This document shows positions 24,777 through 37,132 of a stretch of DNA of 64,000 bases, one piece after another. The stretch is taken from positions 124,001 through 188,000 of the forward strand of contig CAWDDC010000001.1 in NCBI GenBank assembly GCA_963801045.1, read 5' to 3'. Position numbers and translations under genes: made by a program. The first letter of the stretch is position 1; each line of letters begins with the position of its first letter. Origin of the DNA: JACCWP01 sp963801045 (GTDB lineage: Bacteria; Actinomycetota; Actinomycetes; Propionibacteriales; Nocardioidaceae). Below the pieces are notes generated by a model. It saw nothing but the letters and a program-made list of their open reading frames with translations, did not search any database and was not told the origin of the DNA.

Positions 24777-26520
24777 CTGCCGACACCGCCATCGCAGACC
24801 CGCCCTCCACCCGAAGGCTCCGCGCCGGCTGACGCGCCGGGCCGGCCGGGCCCGCCCCGCGCGCAAGCCGCGCGGCGAGGGCCAGTGGGCCCGTGGCCAC
24901 CGCGAGCCGCTGAACCCCAACGAGCAGGTCAAGAAGGACGACCTGCCGCTGCACGTCCGGGCCCGGATCGAGAACATCTACGCCCGCGGCGGCTTCGACT
25001 CGATCGACCCGACCGACCTGCGCGGGCGGTTCCGCTGGTGGGGCCTGTACACCCAGCGCAAGCCCGGCATCGACGGCGGCCGCACCGCGACCATGGACCC
25101 GCACGAGCTGGACGACCGCTACTTCATGCTCCGGGTGCGCGTCGACGGCGGCCAGCTCGACCTCGAGCAGCTGCGCACGATCGCCGACATCTCCACGCGG
25201 TACGCCCGCGGCACCGCCGACATCACCGACCGGCAGAACATCCAGCTGCACTGGATCGAGGTCGAGGACGTCCCGGCGATCTGGGAGCAGCTGGAGGCGG
25301 TCGGGCTGTCCACCCAGGAGGCCTGTGGCGACACGCCGCGCGTCATCCTCGGCAGCCCGCTGGCCGGCATCGCGTCGGACGAGATCCTGGACGGCAGCTG
25401 GGCGGTCGACGAGATCCAGCGCCGCTACGTCGGCGACCCGGCGTTCGCGAACCTGCCGCGCAAGTTCAAGACCGCCATCTCCGGGCACCCGAGCCAGGAC
25501 GTCGTCCCCGCCGTCAACGACGTGGCGTTCGTCGGCGTCGACCACCCCGACCACGGCCCGGGCTTCGACGTGTGGGTCGGCGGCGGCCTGTCCACCAACC
25601 CGATGTTCGCCAAGCGGCTCGGCGCGTGGATCCCGCTCGAGGACGTGCCCGACGTCTGGGCCGGCGTCTGCGGGATCTTCCGCGACTACGGCTACCGGCG
25701 GCTGCGGTCCCGGGCCCGGATCAAGTTCCTGATCGCCGACTGGGGCGCCGAGCGGTTCCGCGAGGTGCTCGAGTCCGACGAGTACCTGGGCCGGCGGCTG
25801 GCCGACGGCCCCGCGCCGGTCGTGCCGCCGATCCCCGGTGACCACATCGGCGTGCACCGCCAGCGGGACGGCCGCAGCTACGTCGGTGTCGCCCCCACCG
25901 TCGGTCGGGTCTCCGGCGAGCTGCTCGACCAGCTGGCCGACGTGGTCGAGGCGCACGGCAGCACCCGGGTGCGGCTCACCCCGTACCAGAAGCTGGTGGT
26001 GCTCGACGTCGCCGACGAGCGGGTCGACCCGCTGGTCAGCGCACTGGACGAGATCGGCCTGCACGCGGAGCCGTCGCAGTGGCGGCGCGGCACGATGGCC
26101 TGCACCGGCATCGAGTACTGCAAGCTCGCGATCGTCGAGACCAAGGCCCGCGCGGCGAGCCTGGTCGACGAGATGGAGCGGCGCATCCCCGAGCTGGACG
26201 AGCCGCTCACGGTCAACGTCAACGGGTGCCCCAACTCGTGCGCGCGGGTCCAGGTCGCCGACATCGGCCTCAAGGGCCAGATCGTCACCGACGAGGACGG
26301 CAACCAGGTCGAGGGCTTCCAGGTGCACCTGGGCGGCGGGCTCGCGATGGAGCACCGCGACGACCCCGGCTTCGGCCGCAAGCTGCGCCGGCACAAGGTC
26401 ACCGCCGACGGGCTCCCCGACTACGTGGAGCGGGTCGTACGGAACTGGCTCGACCAGCGGGACGAGAAGGAGCCGTTCGCCCACTGGGCGGCTCGCGCCG
26501 ACGAGGACGCGCTGCGATGA
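24777..26520 (+). CDS. Ferredoxin-dependent sulfite reductase (NirA/SirA family)
   Basis: Siroheme and [4Fe-4S] enzyme that reduces sulfite to sulfide with six electrons; the same family includes nitrite reductases. The cluster ligands are in MACTGIEYCKLAIVETKA and NGCPNSCARVQVADIGL (Cys-x5-Cys and Cys-x3-Cys). Other family blocks: YARGTADITDRQNIQLHWIE, GDTPRVILGSPLAG, and GGGLSTNPMFAKRLGAW. ATG at 24777 after GAGGA gives MVSPADTAIADPP but is out of frame with the rest, so a one-base error near 24830-24850 is likely. The flanking leader, APS reductase and CbiX-like gene favour sulfite over nitrite as substrate. Corrected length is about 580 residues. Confidence 0.9.
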
Positions 26521-26675
26521 GCGGCCACAGCCTGCCGCAGCACTGCCCGTACTGCGGCGACGAGGACCTGTTCCCGCACGGCGAGACGCACGGCAGCTGG
26601 GAGTGCCGCAGCTGCCGGCGTGCGTTCTCGGTGAAGTTCGTCGGCCTGCTCGCGCCGCCGGAGGTGCAGCGGTGA
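26517..26675 (+). CDS. 52-residue zinc-ribbon protein in the sulfur operon
   Basis: A small protein that starts MSGHSLPQHCPYCGDEDLFP and continues to GSWECRSCRRAFSVKF. Two Cys-x2-Cys pairs about 20 residues apart make a typical zinc ribbon or rubredoxin-like knuckle. It is fused tightly to its neighbours: its ATG overlaps the sulfite reductase stop (ATGA) and its TGA overlaps the GTG of the APS reductase. That position implies a role in sulfur reduction, perhaps as an electron-transfer or assembly partner, but this is inference. It is intact. Confidence 0.8.
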   Translation: MSGHSLPQHCPYCGDEDLFPHGETHGSWECRSCRRAFSVKFVGLLAPPEVQR

Positions 26676-27405
26676 CCGTCACCGACCTGCCGCTGACCCT
26701 CCCGTCGCAGCGGCGCAGTGCGGACGAGCTCCGCGAGCTGGCACAGGTGGCCGGGCCCGAGCTGGAGCTGGCGCCGGCCGAGGAGATCGTGGCGTGGGCC
26801 GTCCGCACGTTCGGCGGGCGCTTCTGCATCACCTCGTCGATGGCCGACGCGGTGCTCGCGCACCTGGCGGCGCGGGTCGCGCCCGGCATCGACGTCGTGT
26901 TCCTCGACACCGGCTACCACTTCCCGGAGACCATCGGGACGCGCGACGCCGTGGCGGCGACCCTGCCGGTCACGGTGGTCACCGTCGAGCCCGAGCTGAG
27001 CGTCGGCCGAGCAGGACGAGCAGTACGGCGCCGACCTCTGGGCCCGTGATCCCGACCTGTGCTGCGCCATGCGCAAGGTGGCTCCGCTGACCGACGCGCT
27101 CTCCGGCTACGACGCCTGGGCGACCGGGCTGCGCCGTGACGGAGACGCAGAACCGGGTGATCACGCCCGTGGTCGGCTGGGACCGGGCCAAGCGCAAGGT
27201 CAAGGTGTCGCCGCTGGCGCGCTGGACCCAGGCCGACGTGGAGGCCTACGTCGCCCGACACGGCGTGCTGGTCAACCCGCTGGTCCACGACGGCTACCCG
27301 TCGATCGGCTGCCGCACCTGCACCCACCGGGTCGCACCCGGCGCCGACGCGCGCAGCGGCCGCTGGGCCGGCACCACCAAGACCGAGTGCGGCATCCATG
27401 CCTGA
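26672..27405 (+). CDS. cysH: Adenylylsulfate (APS) reductase, CysH family
   Basis: Reduces activated sulfate to sulfite in assimilation. PP-loop-type start and core: EEIVAWAVRTFGGRFCITSS, DVVFLDTGYHFPET and DLCCAMRKVAPL. The CC pair together with IGCRTCTHRV indicates the four cysteines of a [4Fe-4S] cluster, the mark of APS rather than PAPS reductases. The catalytic cysteine is in KTECGIHA at the C-terminus. One-base insertions near 27008 and 27139 break the frame; corrected length is about 244 residues. GTG at 26672 overlaps the upstream small gene. It produces the sulfite used by the reductase two genes upstream. Confidence 0.92.
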
Positions 27406-27459
27406 CCGCGCCCCCGTTTCCGATCGCCCCGCACCACCCACCAGAAAGGAGCAGCGCCC

Positions 27460-28206
27460 ATGACTGCACCGGCCCTGCTCGCTCTCGCCCACGGCAGCCG
27501 CGACCCCCGTTCGGCCGCCACCGTCCGCGCGCTGCGCGACGAGGTACGGGCACTGCGCCCCGACCTGCGCATCGACACCGCGTTCCTCGAGCTGTCCCGC
27601 CCCGGCCACGTCGAGGCGTTCGACCGGCTCGCGGCCGACGGTGTCGAGGAGGTCGTCGTCGTGCCGCTGCTGCTGACCGAGGCCTACCACGCCAAGGTCG
27701 ACGTGCCGTCCGCCGTCGCGCACGCTGCGGCCCGCACCGGCATGCGGATCCAGACCACCAACGTCCTCGGCGCCCGCCGCAGCTTCCTCGAGGTGCTGGA
27801 CGTGCGGCTGCGGGCGGCGCTGGCCGAGTCCCGCGTCCGCGAGCTGGACGCCCTGGTGCTCGCCGCCGCCGGGTCCACCGACCAGGTGGCCAACTCCGCC
27901 GTGCAGCGGGTCGCACGGGCCTGGGGCGCGCGGCACCGGCTGCCGGTGCTCACCGCGTTCGCGTCCGCGACCCCGCCGTCCACCGGCGAGGCGGTGCGGC
28001 AGTTCCGCTCCGACGGGCGCCGGCACATCGCGGTCGGGTCGTTCTTCCTGGCTCCCGGCTTCCTGCCCGACCGGGCGGCCGAGCTGGCGCTCGAGGCCGG
28101 GGCGGTCGCCGTCTCCCAGCCGCTCGGCGCCGACGTCGAGGTGGCCCGGACGGTGCTGGAGCGCTACGCCGTCGGTGCCGTCGAGCTGGTGCCGCTGCCC
28201 GCCTGA
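27460..28206 (+). CDS. Sirohydrochlorin chelatase (CbiX/SirB family)
   Basis: Chelatase of 248 residues that probably inserts iron into sirohydrochlorin, giving the siroheme of sulfite reductase; related enzymes insert cobalt. ATG at 27460 follows AAAGGAG. The first lobe has LLALAHGSRDPRSAATVRAL and VVVPLLLTEAYHAKVDVPSA with the metal-binding histidines. The second lobe repeats the fold (VLAAAGSTDQVANSAVQRVA, IAVGSFFLAPGFLPDR) but lacks the first histidine, as in the one-site two-lobe CbiX-type proteins. It is intact and lies in the sulfur operon 54 bp after cysH, which supports the ferrochelatase role. Confidence 0.87.
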   Translation: MTAPALLALAHGSRDPRSAATVRALRDEVRALRPDLRIDTAFLELSRPGHVEAFDRLAADGVEEVVVVPLLLTEAYHAKVDVPSAVAHAAARTGMRIQTTNVLGARRSFLEVLDVRLRAALAESRVRELDALVLAAAGSTDQVANSAVQRVARAWGARHRLPVLTAFASATPPSTGEAVRQFRSDGRRHIAVGSFFLAPGFLPDRAAELALEAGAVAVSQPLGADVEVARTVLERYAVGAVELVPLPA

Positions 28207-28220
28207 GGCACACTGCCCGG

Positions 28221-28961
28221 GTGCGGATGCTGCAGCCGGTCGGCGACGACCTGAGCGACGACGACCTCGAGACGGCGTACGAGTACCCGGTCGAGCGCAC
28301 CTGGGTGCGGCTCAGCTTCGTGGCCACCGTGGACGGCGCGACCGCCGACGCCGCCGGGCACCCGTCCGGGATCTCGTCGGCTGCCGACCAGCGGGTGTTC
28401 GCCCTGCTGCGCGGGCTGTGCGACGTCATCGTCGTGGGCGCCGGAACGGCCCGGGCCGAGCAGTACGCGCCGGTGCGACCCACCGAGGTCGACCAGCGGA
28501 TGCGGGCCCGGCTCGGTCTCGCGCCGCTGCCGACGATCGCGGTCGTGAGCAACCGACTGGACGTGCCCGCATCGCTGCTCCCCCCGCCCGGCGACCACGC
28601 CCGGACCCTGGTCGTCACCAGCGCCTCCTCGCCGGCCGACCGGCGCGAGCAGCTCGCCGAACGGGCCGACGTGCTGGTCTGCGGCGACGAGACGGTCGAC
28701 CTGCGCGCCCTGCGGGAGGAGCTGGGCGCGCGCGGGCTGCGCCGGGTGCTCGCCGAGGGCGGGCCGCGGCTCACCGCCGACCTGGCCGACGCCGGTGTGC
28801 TGGACGAGGTGTGCCTGACCCTCAGCCCGATGCTGGTCGCCGGCAGCTCGCTGAGGCTGTCGGTGGGCCCCCCGCTCGTGGCACCGTGTGCGCTCCGGCT
28901 CGCGCACGCGCTCGCGGCCGGTGACGAGCTGCTGCTGCGCTACGTACGGGAAGGTCGCTGA
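28221..28961 (+). CDS. Pyrimidine reductase-family protein (RibD C-terminal fold)
   Basis: Stand-alone protein with the dihydrofolate reductase-like fold of RibD, about 246 residues. The family pattern is TWVRLSFVATVDGATADAAG, then GLCDVIVVGAGTARAEQYAP and RVLAEGGPRLTADLADAGVL followed by DEVCLTLSPMLVAGSSLRL. The GTG at 28221 or the ATG at 28227 may start it. It lacks a deaminase domain, so it is unlikely to be the riboflavin enzyme itself, which is encoded at 61.8 kb. It begins 14 bp after the chelatase gene and may be read from the same transcript. Substrate unknown. Confidence 0.82.
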   Translation: MRMLQPVGDDLSDDDLETAYEYPVERTWVRLSFVATVDGATADAAGHPSGISSAADQRVFALLRGLCDVIVVGAGTARAEQYAPVRPTEVDQRMRARLGLAPLPTIAVVSNRLDVPASLLPPPGDHARTLVVTSASSPADRREQLAERADVLVCGDETVDLRALREELGARGLRRVLAEGGPRLTADLADAGVLDEVCLTLSPMLVAGSSLRLSVGPPLVAPCALRLAHALAAGDELLLRYVREGR

Positions 28962-28962
28962 C

Positions 28963-30063
28963 GTGCCGATGGACCTGCCGGTCAATCCCCCGCTCAGCCC
29001 GATGCTGGCGCGCAGCGTCAAGACGGTGCCGGCGGCGGACGCCGTCGACGGCGGCTACGCCTACGAGCCCAAGTGGGACGGGTTCCGCTGCATCGTGTTC
29101 CGCGACGGCGACACCGTCGAGCTGGGCAGCCGCAACGAGCGCCCGCTCACCCGCTACTTCCCCGAGGTGGTCGAGGCGGTGAAGGCGTCGCTGCCGCCGC
29201 GGTGCGTCGTCGACGGCGAGATCATCGTGGCCATCGACGACCACCTGGAGTTCGAGCGGCTGCTCGACCGCATCCACCCGGCGGAGTCGCGGGTGCGGAT
29301 GCTCGCCGAGCAGACGCCGGCGTCGTTCGTCGCCTTCGACCTGCTCGCCTTCGACGAGCACGACCTGACCGCACGGCCCTTCGCCGAGCGGCGGCAGCTG
29401 CTGGAGGAGGCGCTGTCGACCGAGGGCGTGCCGGTGCACCTGACCGCGATCACCCGCTCGGAGGAGACGGCCAACGAGTGGCTGGCGTCGTTCGAGGGCG
29501 CCGGGCTGGACGGCGTGGTCGCCAAGCCGCTGGCGGCGCCGTACTCGCCCGGACAGCGCACCATGCTGAAGATCAAGCACGAGCGCACGGCCGACGTCGT
29601 GGTCGCCGGCTACCGGCTGCACAAGACGTCGACCGAGGAGCAGCCGCTGCTCGGCTCGATGCTGCTCGGCCTGTACGACGACGAGGGGACCCTGCAGCAC
29701 GTCGGCGTGTGCGCGTCGTTCAGCGCCGCCCGGCGGGCCGAGCTGGTGGAGGAGCTGCGCCCGCTGGAGACCGCGGTCGAGGAGCACCCGTGGAACTGGG
29801 GGGAGAACGTCGAGCACGAGGCCGAGGCCGGCCGCCGCCGGCCGGGCAGCGCCTCGCGCTGGAACGCCGGCAAGGACCTGTCGTTCGTGCCGCTGCGCCC
29901 CGAGCGGGTGCTGGAGGTGGCCTACGACCACATGCAGGGCACCCGGTTCCGGCACACCACGCAGTTCCGCCGCTGGCGGACCGACCGTGATCCCGAGTCG
30001 TGCCGCTACGACCAGCTGGAGGAGCCGGTGTCGTACGAGCTCGCCGAGGTGCTGAACGGCTGA
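28963..30063 (+). CDS. ATP-dependent DNA ligase, LigC type
   Basis: Single-polypeptide ATP-dependent ligase of 366 residues that seals nicks in double-stranded DNA. The adenylation motif is EPKWDGFRCIVFRDG with the active lysine in KWDG. Further nucleotidyltransferase motifs: CVVDGEIIVAIDD, SFVAFDLLAF, GLDGVVAKPLAAPYSPGQRT and TMLKIKHERTADVVVAGYR. A C-terminal OB domain ends with RTDRDPESCRYDQLEEP. It is intact. Such ligases act in alternative end-joining or base-excision repair in mycobacteria. The gene starts immediately after the RibD-C gene. A separate LigD-type polymerase is encoded at 43 kb. Confidence 0.9.
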   Translation: MPMDLPVNPPLSPMLARSVKTVPAADAVDGGYAYEPKWDGFRCIVFRDGDTVELGSRNERPLTRYFPEVVEAVKASLPPRCVVDGEIIVAIDDHLEFERLLDRIHPAESRVRMLAEQTPASFVAFDLLAFDEHDLTARPFAERRQLLEEALSTEGVPVHLTAITRSEETANEWLASFEGAGLDGVVAKPLAAPYSPGQRTMLKIKHERTADVVVAGYRLHKTSTEEQPLLGSMLLGLYDDEGTLQHVGVCASFSAARRAELVEELRPLETAVEEHPWNWGENVEHEAEAGRRRPGSASRWNAGKDLSFVPLRPERVLEVAYDHMQGTRFRHTTQFRRWRTDRDPESCRYDQLEEPVSYELAEVLNG

Positions 30064-30102
30064 CCCGCCCGGGCGGACACGCCCCGCGTAGGCTGCACGC
30101 CC

Positions 30103-30639
30103 ATGTACGACGTCGTGCTGCTCATCGAGCAGGAGCTCAGTGCCCTGGACGCCCAGCAGGTGCTCGCCCTGCACGAGGGCCTCGAGCTCGAGGACGAGCG
30201 GGTGAGCTATCACGTGCTGCTCCCGGTCGAGGAGGCGTCGTCGCACGTGCACGCCGCGCTGGGGTCGATCGCCCGGCACGAGATGACCCCGCCGGCCGAC
30301 AGCCTGACCCCGGAGACGCTGGCCCGGCTCGACGCCGAGCTGGTCACGGAGGCGCAGGCCGGGCTGGAGCGCAGCCTCGAGCTGCTGCGCACCGGCGGCC
30401 ACGTGGCCGACGGCGAGCTCACCCACGGCGACCCGGTGGGCCGGCTGGTCCGGGTGGCGCAGGACCACGACGCCGCCGAGGTGATCGTGCTGACCGCCCC
30501 GCACGGGGTGCAGCAGTTCCTGCACACCGACTGGACCTCGAAGGCGCGGCGCGTGCTCGGCATCCCGATCCTGCACCTGCTCGAGCACGAGACGTTCGAC
30601 GAGCAGGCCGGCGGCGGCGAGGGCGTCAGCGGGATGTGA
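30103..30639 (+). CDS. Universal-stress-like protein, unknown function
   Basis: Protein of 178 residues starting MYDVVLLIEQELSALDAQQV. The alternating beta/alpha pattern (VSYHVLLPVEE, AAEVIVLTAPHGVQQFLHTD, VLGIPILHLLEHE) looks like an alpha/beta hydrolase-like or USP-type nucleotide-binding fold, but the canonical USP glycine-rich ATP loop is not evident. I do not recognise a named family. It follows the ligase gene after 39 bp in the same direction and is intact. Confidence 0.5.
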   Translation: MYDVVLLIEQELSALDAQQVLALHEGLELEDERVSYHVLLPVEEASSHVHAALGSIARHEMTPPADSLTPETLARLDAELVTEAQAGLERSLELLRTGGHVADGELTHGDPVGRLVRVAQDHDAAEVIVLTAPHGVQQFLHTDWTSKARRVLGIPILHLLEHETFDEQAGGGEGVSGM

Positions 30640-30777
30640 GGCCCGCCCGGCGGCTCGGGCCGGGGCCACCCTGGCCTGCGACCTGGCCGCCCTGCTGAGA
30701 CGATGGGCGGACAGACGACCGGCCGGGCATGGCCCGCCCGGTCGTCGCCGTGACGCAGCCAGAAAGGGACATCCTGC

Positions 30778-32881
<2,104 letters not shown>

Positions 32882-32883
32882 CG

Positions 32884-35330
32884 ATGGCGCACGGACGACC
32901 GCGCCCGCTCCCGGGTGCCGACGGGCACCTACCGGCTGCAGCTGCACGAGCAGTTCGGGTTCGACGACGCCGAGCGGCTGGTGCCGTACCTCGCGCGGCT
33001 CGGTGTCTCGCACCTGTACCTCTCGCCGGTGCTGCAGGCGGCACCGGGCTCGCTAGCACGGCTACGACGTCGTCGACCACGGTCGGGTGTCGGCCGACCT
33101 CGGCGGCGCCGAGGGCCTCGAGCGGCTGGCGGAGACGGCACACGCGCACGGGCTCGGGCTGGTGGTCGACGTGGTGCCCAACCACATGGCCCTGGTGGCA
33201 CCCGAGCACCTGAACGCCCCGCTGTGGCAGGTCCTGCGGCTCGGCCGGGAGGCGCCGACGGCGCACTGGTTCGACGTCGACTGGGAGCACACCGGCGGGC
33301 GGTTCCCGTTGCCGCTGCTCGGTGGCCCGCTCGACGAGATCCTGGCCAACGGCGAGCTGGTGCTCGACTCCCACGAGGGCGACGGCGGGCCGGAGCCGGT
33401 GATCCGCTACCACGACCACGTGTTCCCGGTCGCGCCCGGCACCGGCGACGGGAGCGTGCGCGAGGTGCTGGCCCGCCAGCACTACCTGCTGGCGTCGTGG
33501 CGCGACAAGGACGAGGTGCTGGCCTACCGGCGGTTCTTCGACGTCGACACCCTGGTCGCGGTGCGGGTCGAGCTGCCCGACGTCTTCGACGCGACGCACG
33601 CGGTGCTGGTCGACCTGTTCGCCCGTGGCGTCGTCGACGGGTTCCGCGTCGACCACCCGGACGGACTCGCCGACCCGGAGGGCTACCTCGACCGGCTCCG
33701 CGACGTCACCGCCGCCGCGGCGGGCAGCCGGCCTGGGTCGTGGTGGAGAAGATCCTCGAGGGCGACGAGCAGCTGCCGAGCAGCTGGGCGTGCGCCGGCA
33801 CCACCGGCTACGACGCGCTCCGCGCCGTGCAGCAGGCGCTGGTGCCGCCCACCCACGAGGCGCTCGAACGGGCGTGGGCCGACGCCGGCGGAGTCGTCGG
33901 CGACCTGGCGCAGATGGTCCAGCGGGCCAAGCGCGAGGTGGTCGAGCAGCTGCTGCAGCCCGAGGTGCGCCGCCTCACCCGGGTGGCGCTGCAGGCGACC
34001 GCCGACGCCGGCGAGCAGGTCGACGCCGGCCCGGCTGACCGAGGCGCTCACCGAGCTGCTGGTGCAGGTCGACGTCTACCGCTGCTACGTACGTCCCGGG
34101 CACCCGCTCGACCCGGCGGCGGCCGAGCGGCTGGGTGCCGCCGCCGAGCGCGCGCACGCCGCCCGCCGGGACCTGACCGCCGAGCTGGTGCTGCTGGAGC
34201 GGCTGCTGCTCGACGCGCAGACGACCAGCGAGGCCGGCCGCGACCTCATCGTGCGGTTCCAGCAGACCTGCGGGCCGGTGATGGCCAAGGGGGTCGAGGA
34301 CACCACCTTCTACCGCTGGCACGAGCTGGTCGGCCTGGCCGAGGTCGGTGGCGACCCGGCGCGCACTCGACGACCCGAGCGTGGCCCACCTGCACACCTG
34401 GGCCCGCCGCCAGGCCGCCCACCGACCCGACCGGCATGACCACGCTGTCCACCCACGACACCAAGCGCAGCGAGGACGTACGCGCCCGGCTGCTCGCCGC
34501 CGCCGGCAACCCGGCCGCCTGGCGGGAGGCGTGGGAGCCGGTGCGCGACACCGCCGACCGGCTCGGCGTCGACCGCCCGACCGCCTACCTCGTGCTGCAG
34601 ACGCTCGTCGGGGCCTGGCCGATCGAGCACGACCGGCTCGAGGAGTACCTGGTCAAGGCGACCCGGGAGGCGAAGCGCCGCACCACCTGGATCGACCCGG
34701 AGGAGGAGTACGAGTCCCGCGTGGTCGAGCTCGCCCGGCTGGCGCTCGACGACCAGTGGCTCCGCGTCGGCCGTCACCGGTCTGGTCGAGGCCAGCGACG
34801 ACGCCACCCGGGCCACCGTGCTGGCCCAGAAGCTGCTGCAGCTGACGATCCCCGGCGTGCCCGACGTCTACCAGGGCTGCGAGGTCGTGGACCTGTCGCT
34901 GGTCGACCCCGACAACCGCCGGCCGGTCCCGCACGACGAGCTGTCGCTGCGGCTGGACCGGCTCGAGCGCGGGGAGGCGCCGCGCGACCTCGACGACGAG
35001 AAGCTGCTGGTCACCTCCCGGGTGCTGGCGCTGCGGCGCAGCCGACCCGGACGCGCTCGGGCCGACCGCCGGCTACCAGCCGTTGCGGGGCACCGGGCCG
35101 CACCTGGTGGGCTTCGTCCGCGGGCAGCACGCTCGTGCTCGCGACCCGGTGGCCGACCCGGCTCGCCGCCGCCGGCGGCTGGGGCGACGCCACCGTGGTG
35201 CTGCCGGCCGGACGCTGGACCGACTGCCTCACCGGCCGGAGCACCGCGGGCGGCCCCCAGCCGGTGGCAGCGCTGCTCGCGGACCTGCCGGTCGCGTTGT
35301 TCACCTCCGGCCCGGGTACGGCGTGCATGA
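32884..35330 (+). CDS. treY: Maltooligosyl trehalose synthase (heavily frameshifted)
   Basis: GH13 enzyme that rearranges the reducing end of maltooligosaccharides to a trehalosyl unit. Blocks in order: VPTGTYRLQLHEQFGFDDAE, VSHLYLSPVLQAA, GLGLVVDVVPNHMALV, GVVDGFRVDHPDGLADP (nucleophile), WVVVEKILEGDEQLP (acid Glu), MTTLSTHDTKRSEDVRARL, and LQLTIPGVPDVYQGCEV. At least eight single-base insertions or shifts (near 32910, 33055, 33735, 34035, 34365, 34420, 34770, 35045 and 35115) break the frame. Removing them recovers about 800 residues of continuous homology. The TGA stop overlaps the treZ ATG. ATG at 32884, or GTG 32915 if the first shift is not an error. Confidence 0.9.
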
Positions 35331-37073
35331 GACCCGCGGTGTGGGCGCCGGCCGCCGAGGCCGTCGACCTGGTCCTGGACGAGACCCGGATCCCGATGTC
35401 GGCCGGCGAGCGCGGCTGGTGGCGGGCCGACCAGGACCTGCCCACCGGCACCCGCTACCGGTTCGCGCTCGACGGCGGCGAGCCGCTCGCCGACCCGCGC
35501 GCGCTGCGGCTCCCGGACGGTCCCGAGGGGCCGGCGCAGGTGGTCGACCTCGCGGCCCACGCCTGGGGCGACGGCGGGTGGGCCGGGGTGCGGCTGCCGG
35601 GCGCGGTGGTCTACGAGCTGCACGTCGGCACGTTCACCCCGGAGGGCACGCTGGACGCAGCGGTCGACCCGGCTCGACCACCTGGTCGACCTCGGCGTCG
35701 ACCTCGTCGAGGTGCATGCCGCTCGCGAGCTTCCCCGGCCGGCACGGCTGGGGCTACGACGGCGTCGGCCTGTACGCGGTGCACGAGCCGTACGGCGGGC
35801 CCGCGGCGTGGCAGCGCTTCGTCGACGCCTGCCACGCGCGCGGGCTGGGCGTCTGCCTCGACGTCGTCTACAACCACCTCGGGCCGAGCGGCAACCGGCT
35901 GCCCGACTTCGGCCCGTACTTCACCGACCACTACTCCACCCCGTGGGGCGCGGCGGTCAACCTGGACGGCCCGGGCAGCGACGAGGTGCGCCGGTTCGTC
36001 ATCGACAACGCGCTGATGTGGCTGCGCGACTTCCACGTCGACGCCCTGCGGCTCGACGCCGTGCACGCGCTGCACGACGAGCGCGCCCTGCCGCTGCTGG
36101 AGGAGCTGTCGGCCGCGGTCGACGCGCTCGTCCGCCGAGGTGGGACGCCCGCTCTGGCTGATCGCGGAGTCGGACCGCAACGACCCCCGCACGGTGACGC
36201 CGCGCGACGACGGCGGGCTCGGCGTGCACGCGCAGTGGGCCGACGACGTGCACCACGGGCTGCACGTGCTGCTCACCGGCGAGACCCAGGGCTACTACGC
36301 CGACTTCGCCGCGCCGGGGGTCCTGGAGCAGGTGCTCACCGGGCGTCTTCCTGCACGCGGGCACCTGGTCGTCGTTCCGGCAGCGCACCCACGGCCGGCC
36401 GGTCGACACGCGCGCGTACGCCGGGGTGGCGGTTCGTGGCGTCGCTGCAGACCCACGACCAGGTGGGCAACCGGGCCACCGGCGACCGGCTCTCGGCGTC
36501 GCTCGACCCCGGCACGCTGGCCTGCGGGGCGGCGCTGCTGCTCACCGCGGCCACGACGCCGATGCTGTTCATGGGCGAGGAGTGGGGCGCGTCGACCCCG
36601 TGGCAGTACTTCACCGACCACCCCGACCCCGCGCTGGCCGACGCGGTGCGGCAGGGCCGGCGGGACGAGTTCGCCGCGCACGGCTGGGCCCGCGAGGACG
36701 TCCCCGACCCGCAGGACCCCGCGCACCGTCGAGGCCTCCCGGCTGGACTGGTCCGAGCTCGGCCGCGAGCCGCACCGCCGGCTGCTGGCGTGGTACCGCG
36801 ACCTGATCCGGCTGCGCCGGGAGCGCGCCGCGCTGCGTGACCCGGCCCTCGACCGGGTCGAGGTCCGTCCACGACGTCGCCGCTCGCACCGTGCTGGTGC
36901 GGCGGGGTGACCACCTGGTCGCCGTCAACCTGTCCGACCGCGACGCCGACATCGCGCTCGGCGCCGACGCGGCTGGCGTCGAGGTGCTGCTGGCCTGGGA
37001 CGATGCCACGGCGGTGCACGGCACGTCGGTGCGGGTCCCGGCCCGGTCCGCGACAGTGCTCGGCCCCGCCTGA
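35327..37073 (+). CDS. treZ: Maltooligosyl trehalose trehalohydrolase (heavily frameshifted)
   Basis: GH13 enzyme that cuts trehalose off maltooligosyl trehalose, completing the TreXYZ route. It starts MRPAVWAPAAEAVDLVLDET. The catalytic domain shows VYELHVGTFTPEGTL, FPGRHGWGYDGVGLYAVHEP, DVVYNHLGPSGNRLPDFGP, DFHVDALRLDAVHAL (nucleophile Asp), LWLIAESDRNDPRTV (acid Glu) and SLQTHDQVGNRATGDR. At least eight one-base insertions (near 35661, 35714, 36128, 36338, 36425, 36725 and 36863, among others) fragment it. Corrected length is about 575 residues, normal. The ATG at 35327 overlaps the treY stop. Confidence 0.9.
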
Positions 37074-37132
37074 CCGGAGTCAGACGGGGCCGAGTCGTGG
37101 TGCCGTGGCGAGTGGGCCGTCAGGCCCGTGGC

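Noticed and set aside
24628..26910. A 760-codon open frame antisense to the sulfite reductase
   Set aside because: The plus strand carries siroheme and iron-sulfur motifs, while the antisense product is repetitive Val/Asp/Arg sequence without motifs.
32884..37073. Programmed frameshifting in treY and treZ
   Set aside because: The sites are many, all different in sequence, and without slippery heptamers or downstream structures. Errors or decay explain them better.
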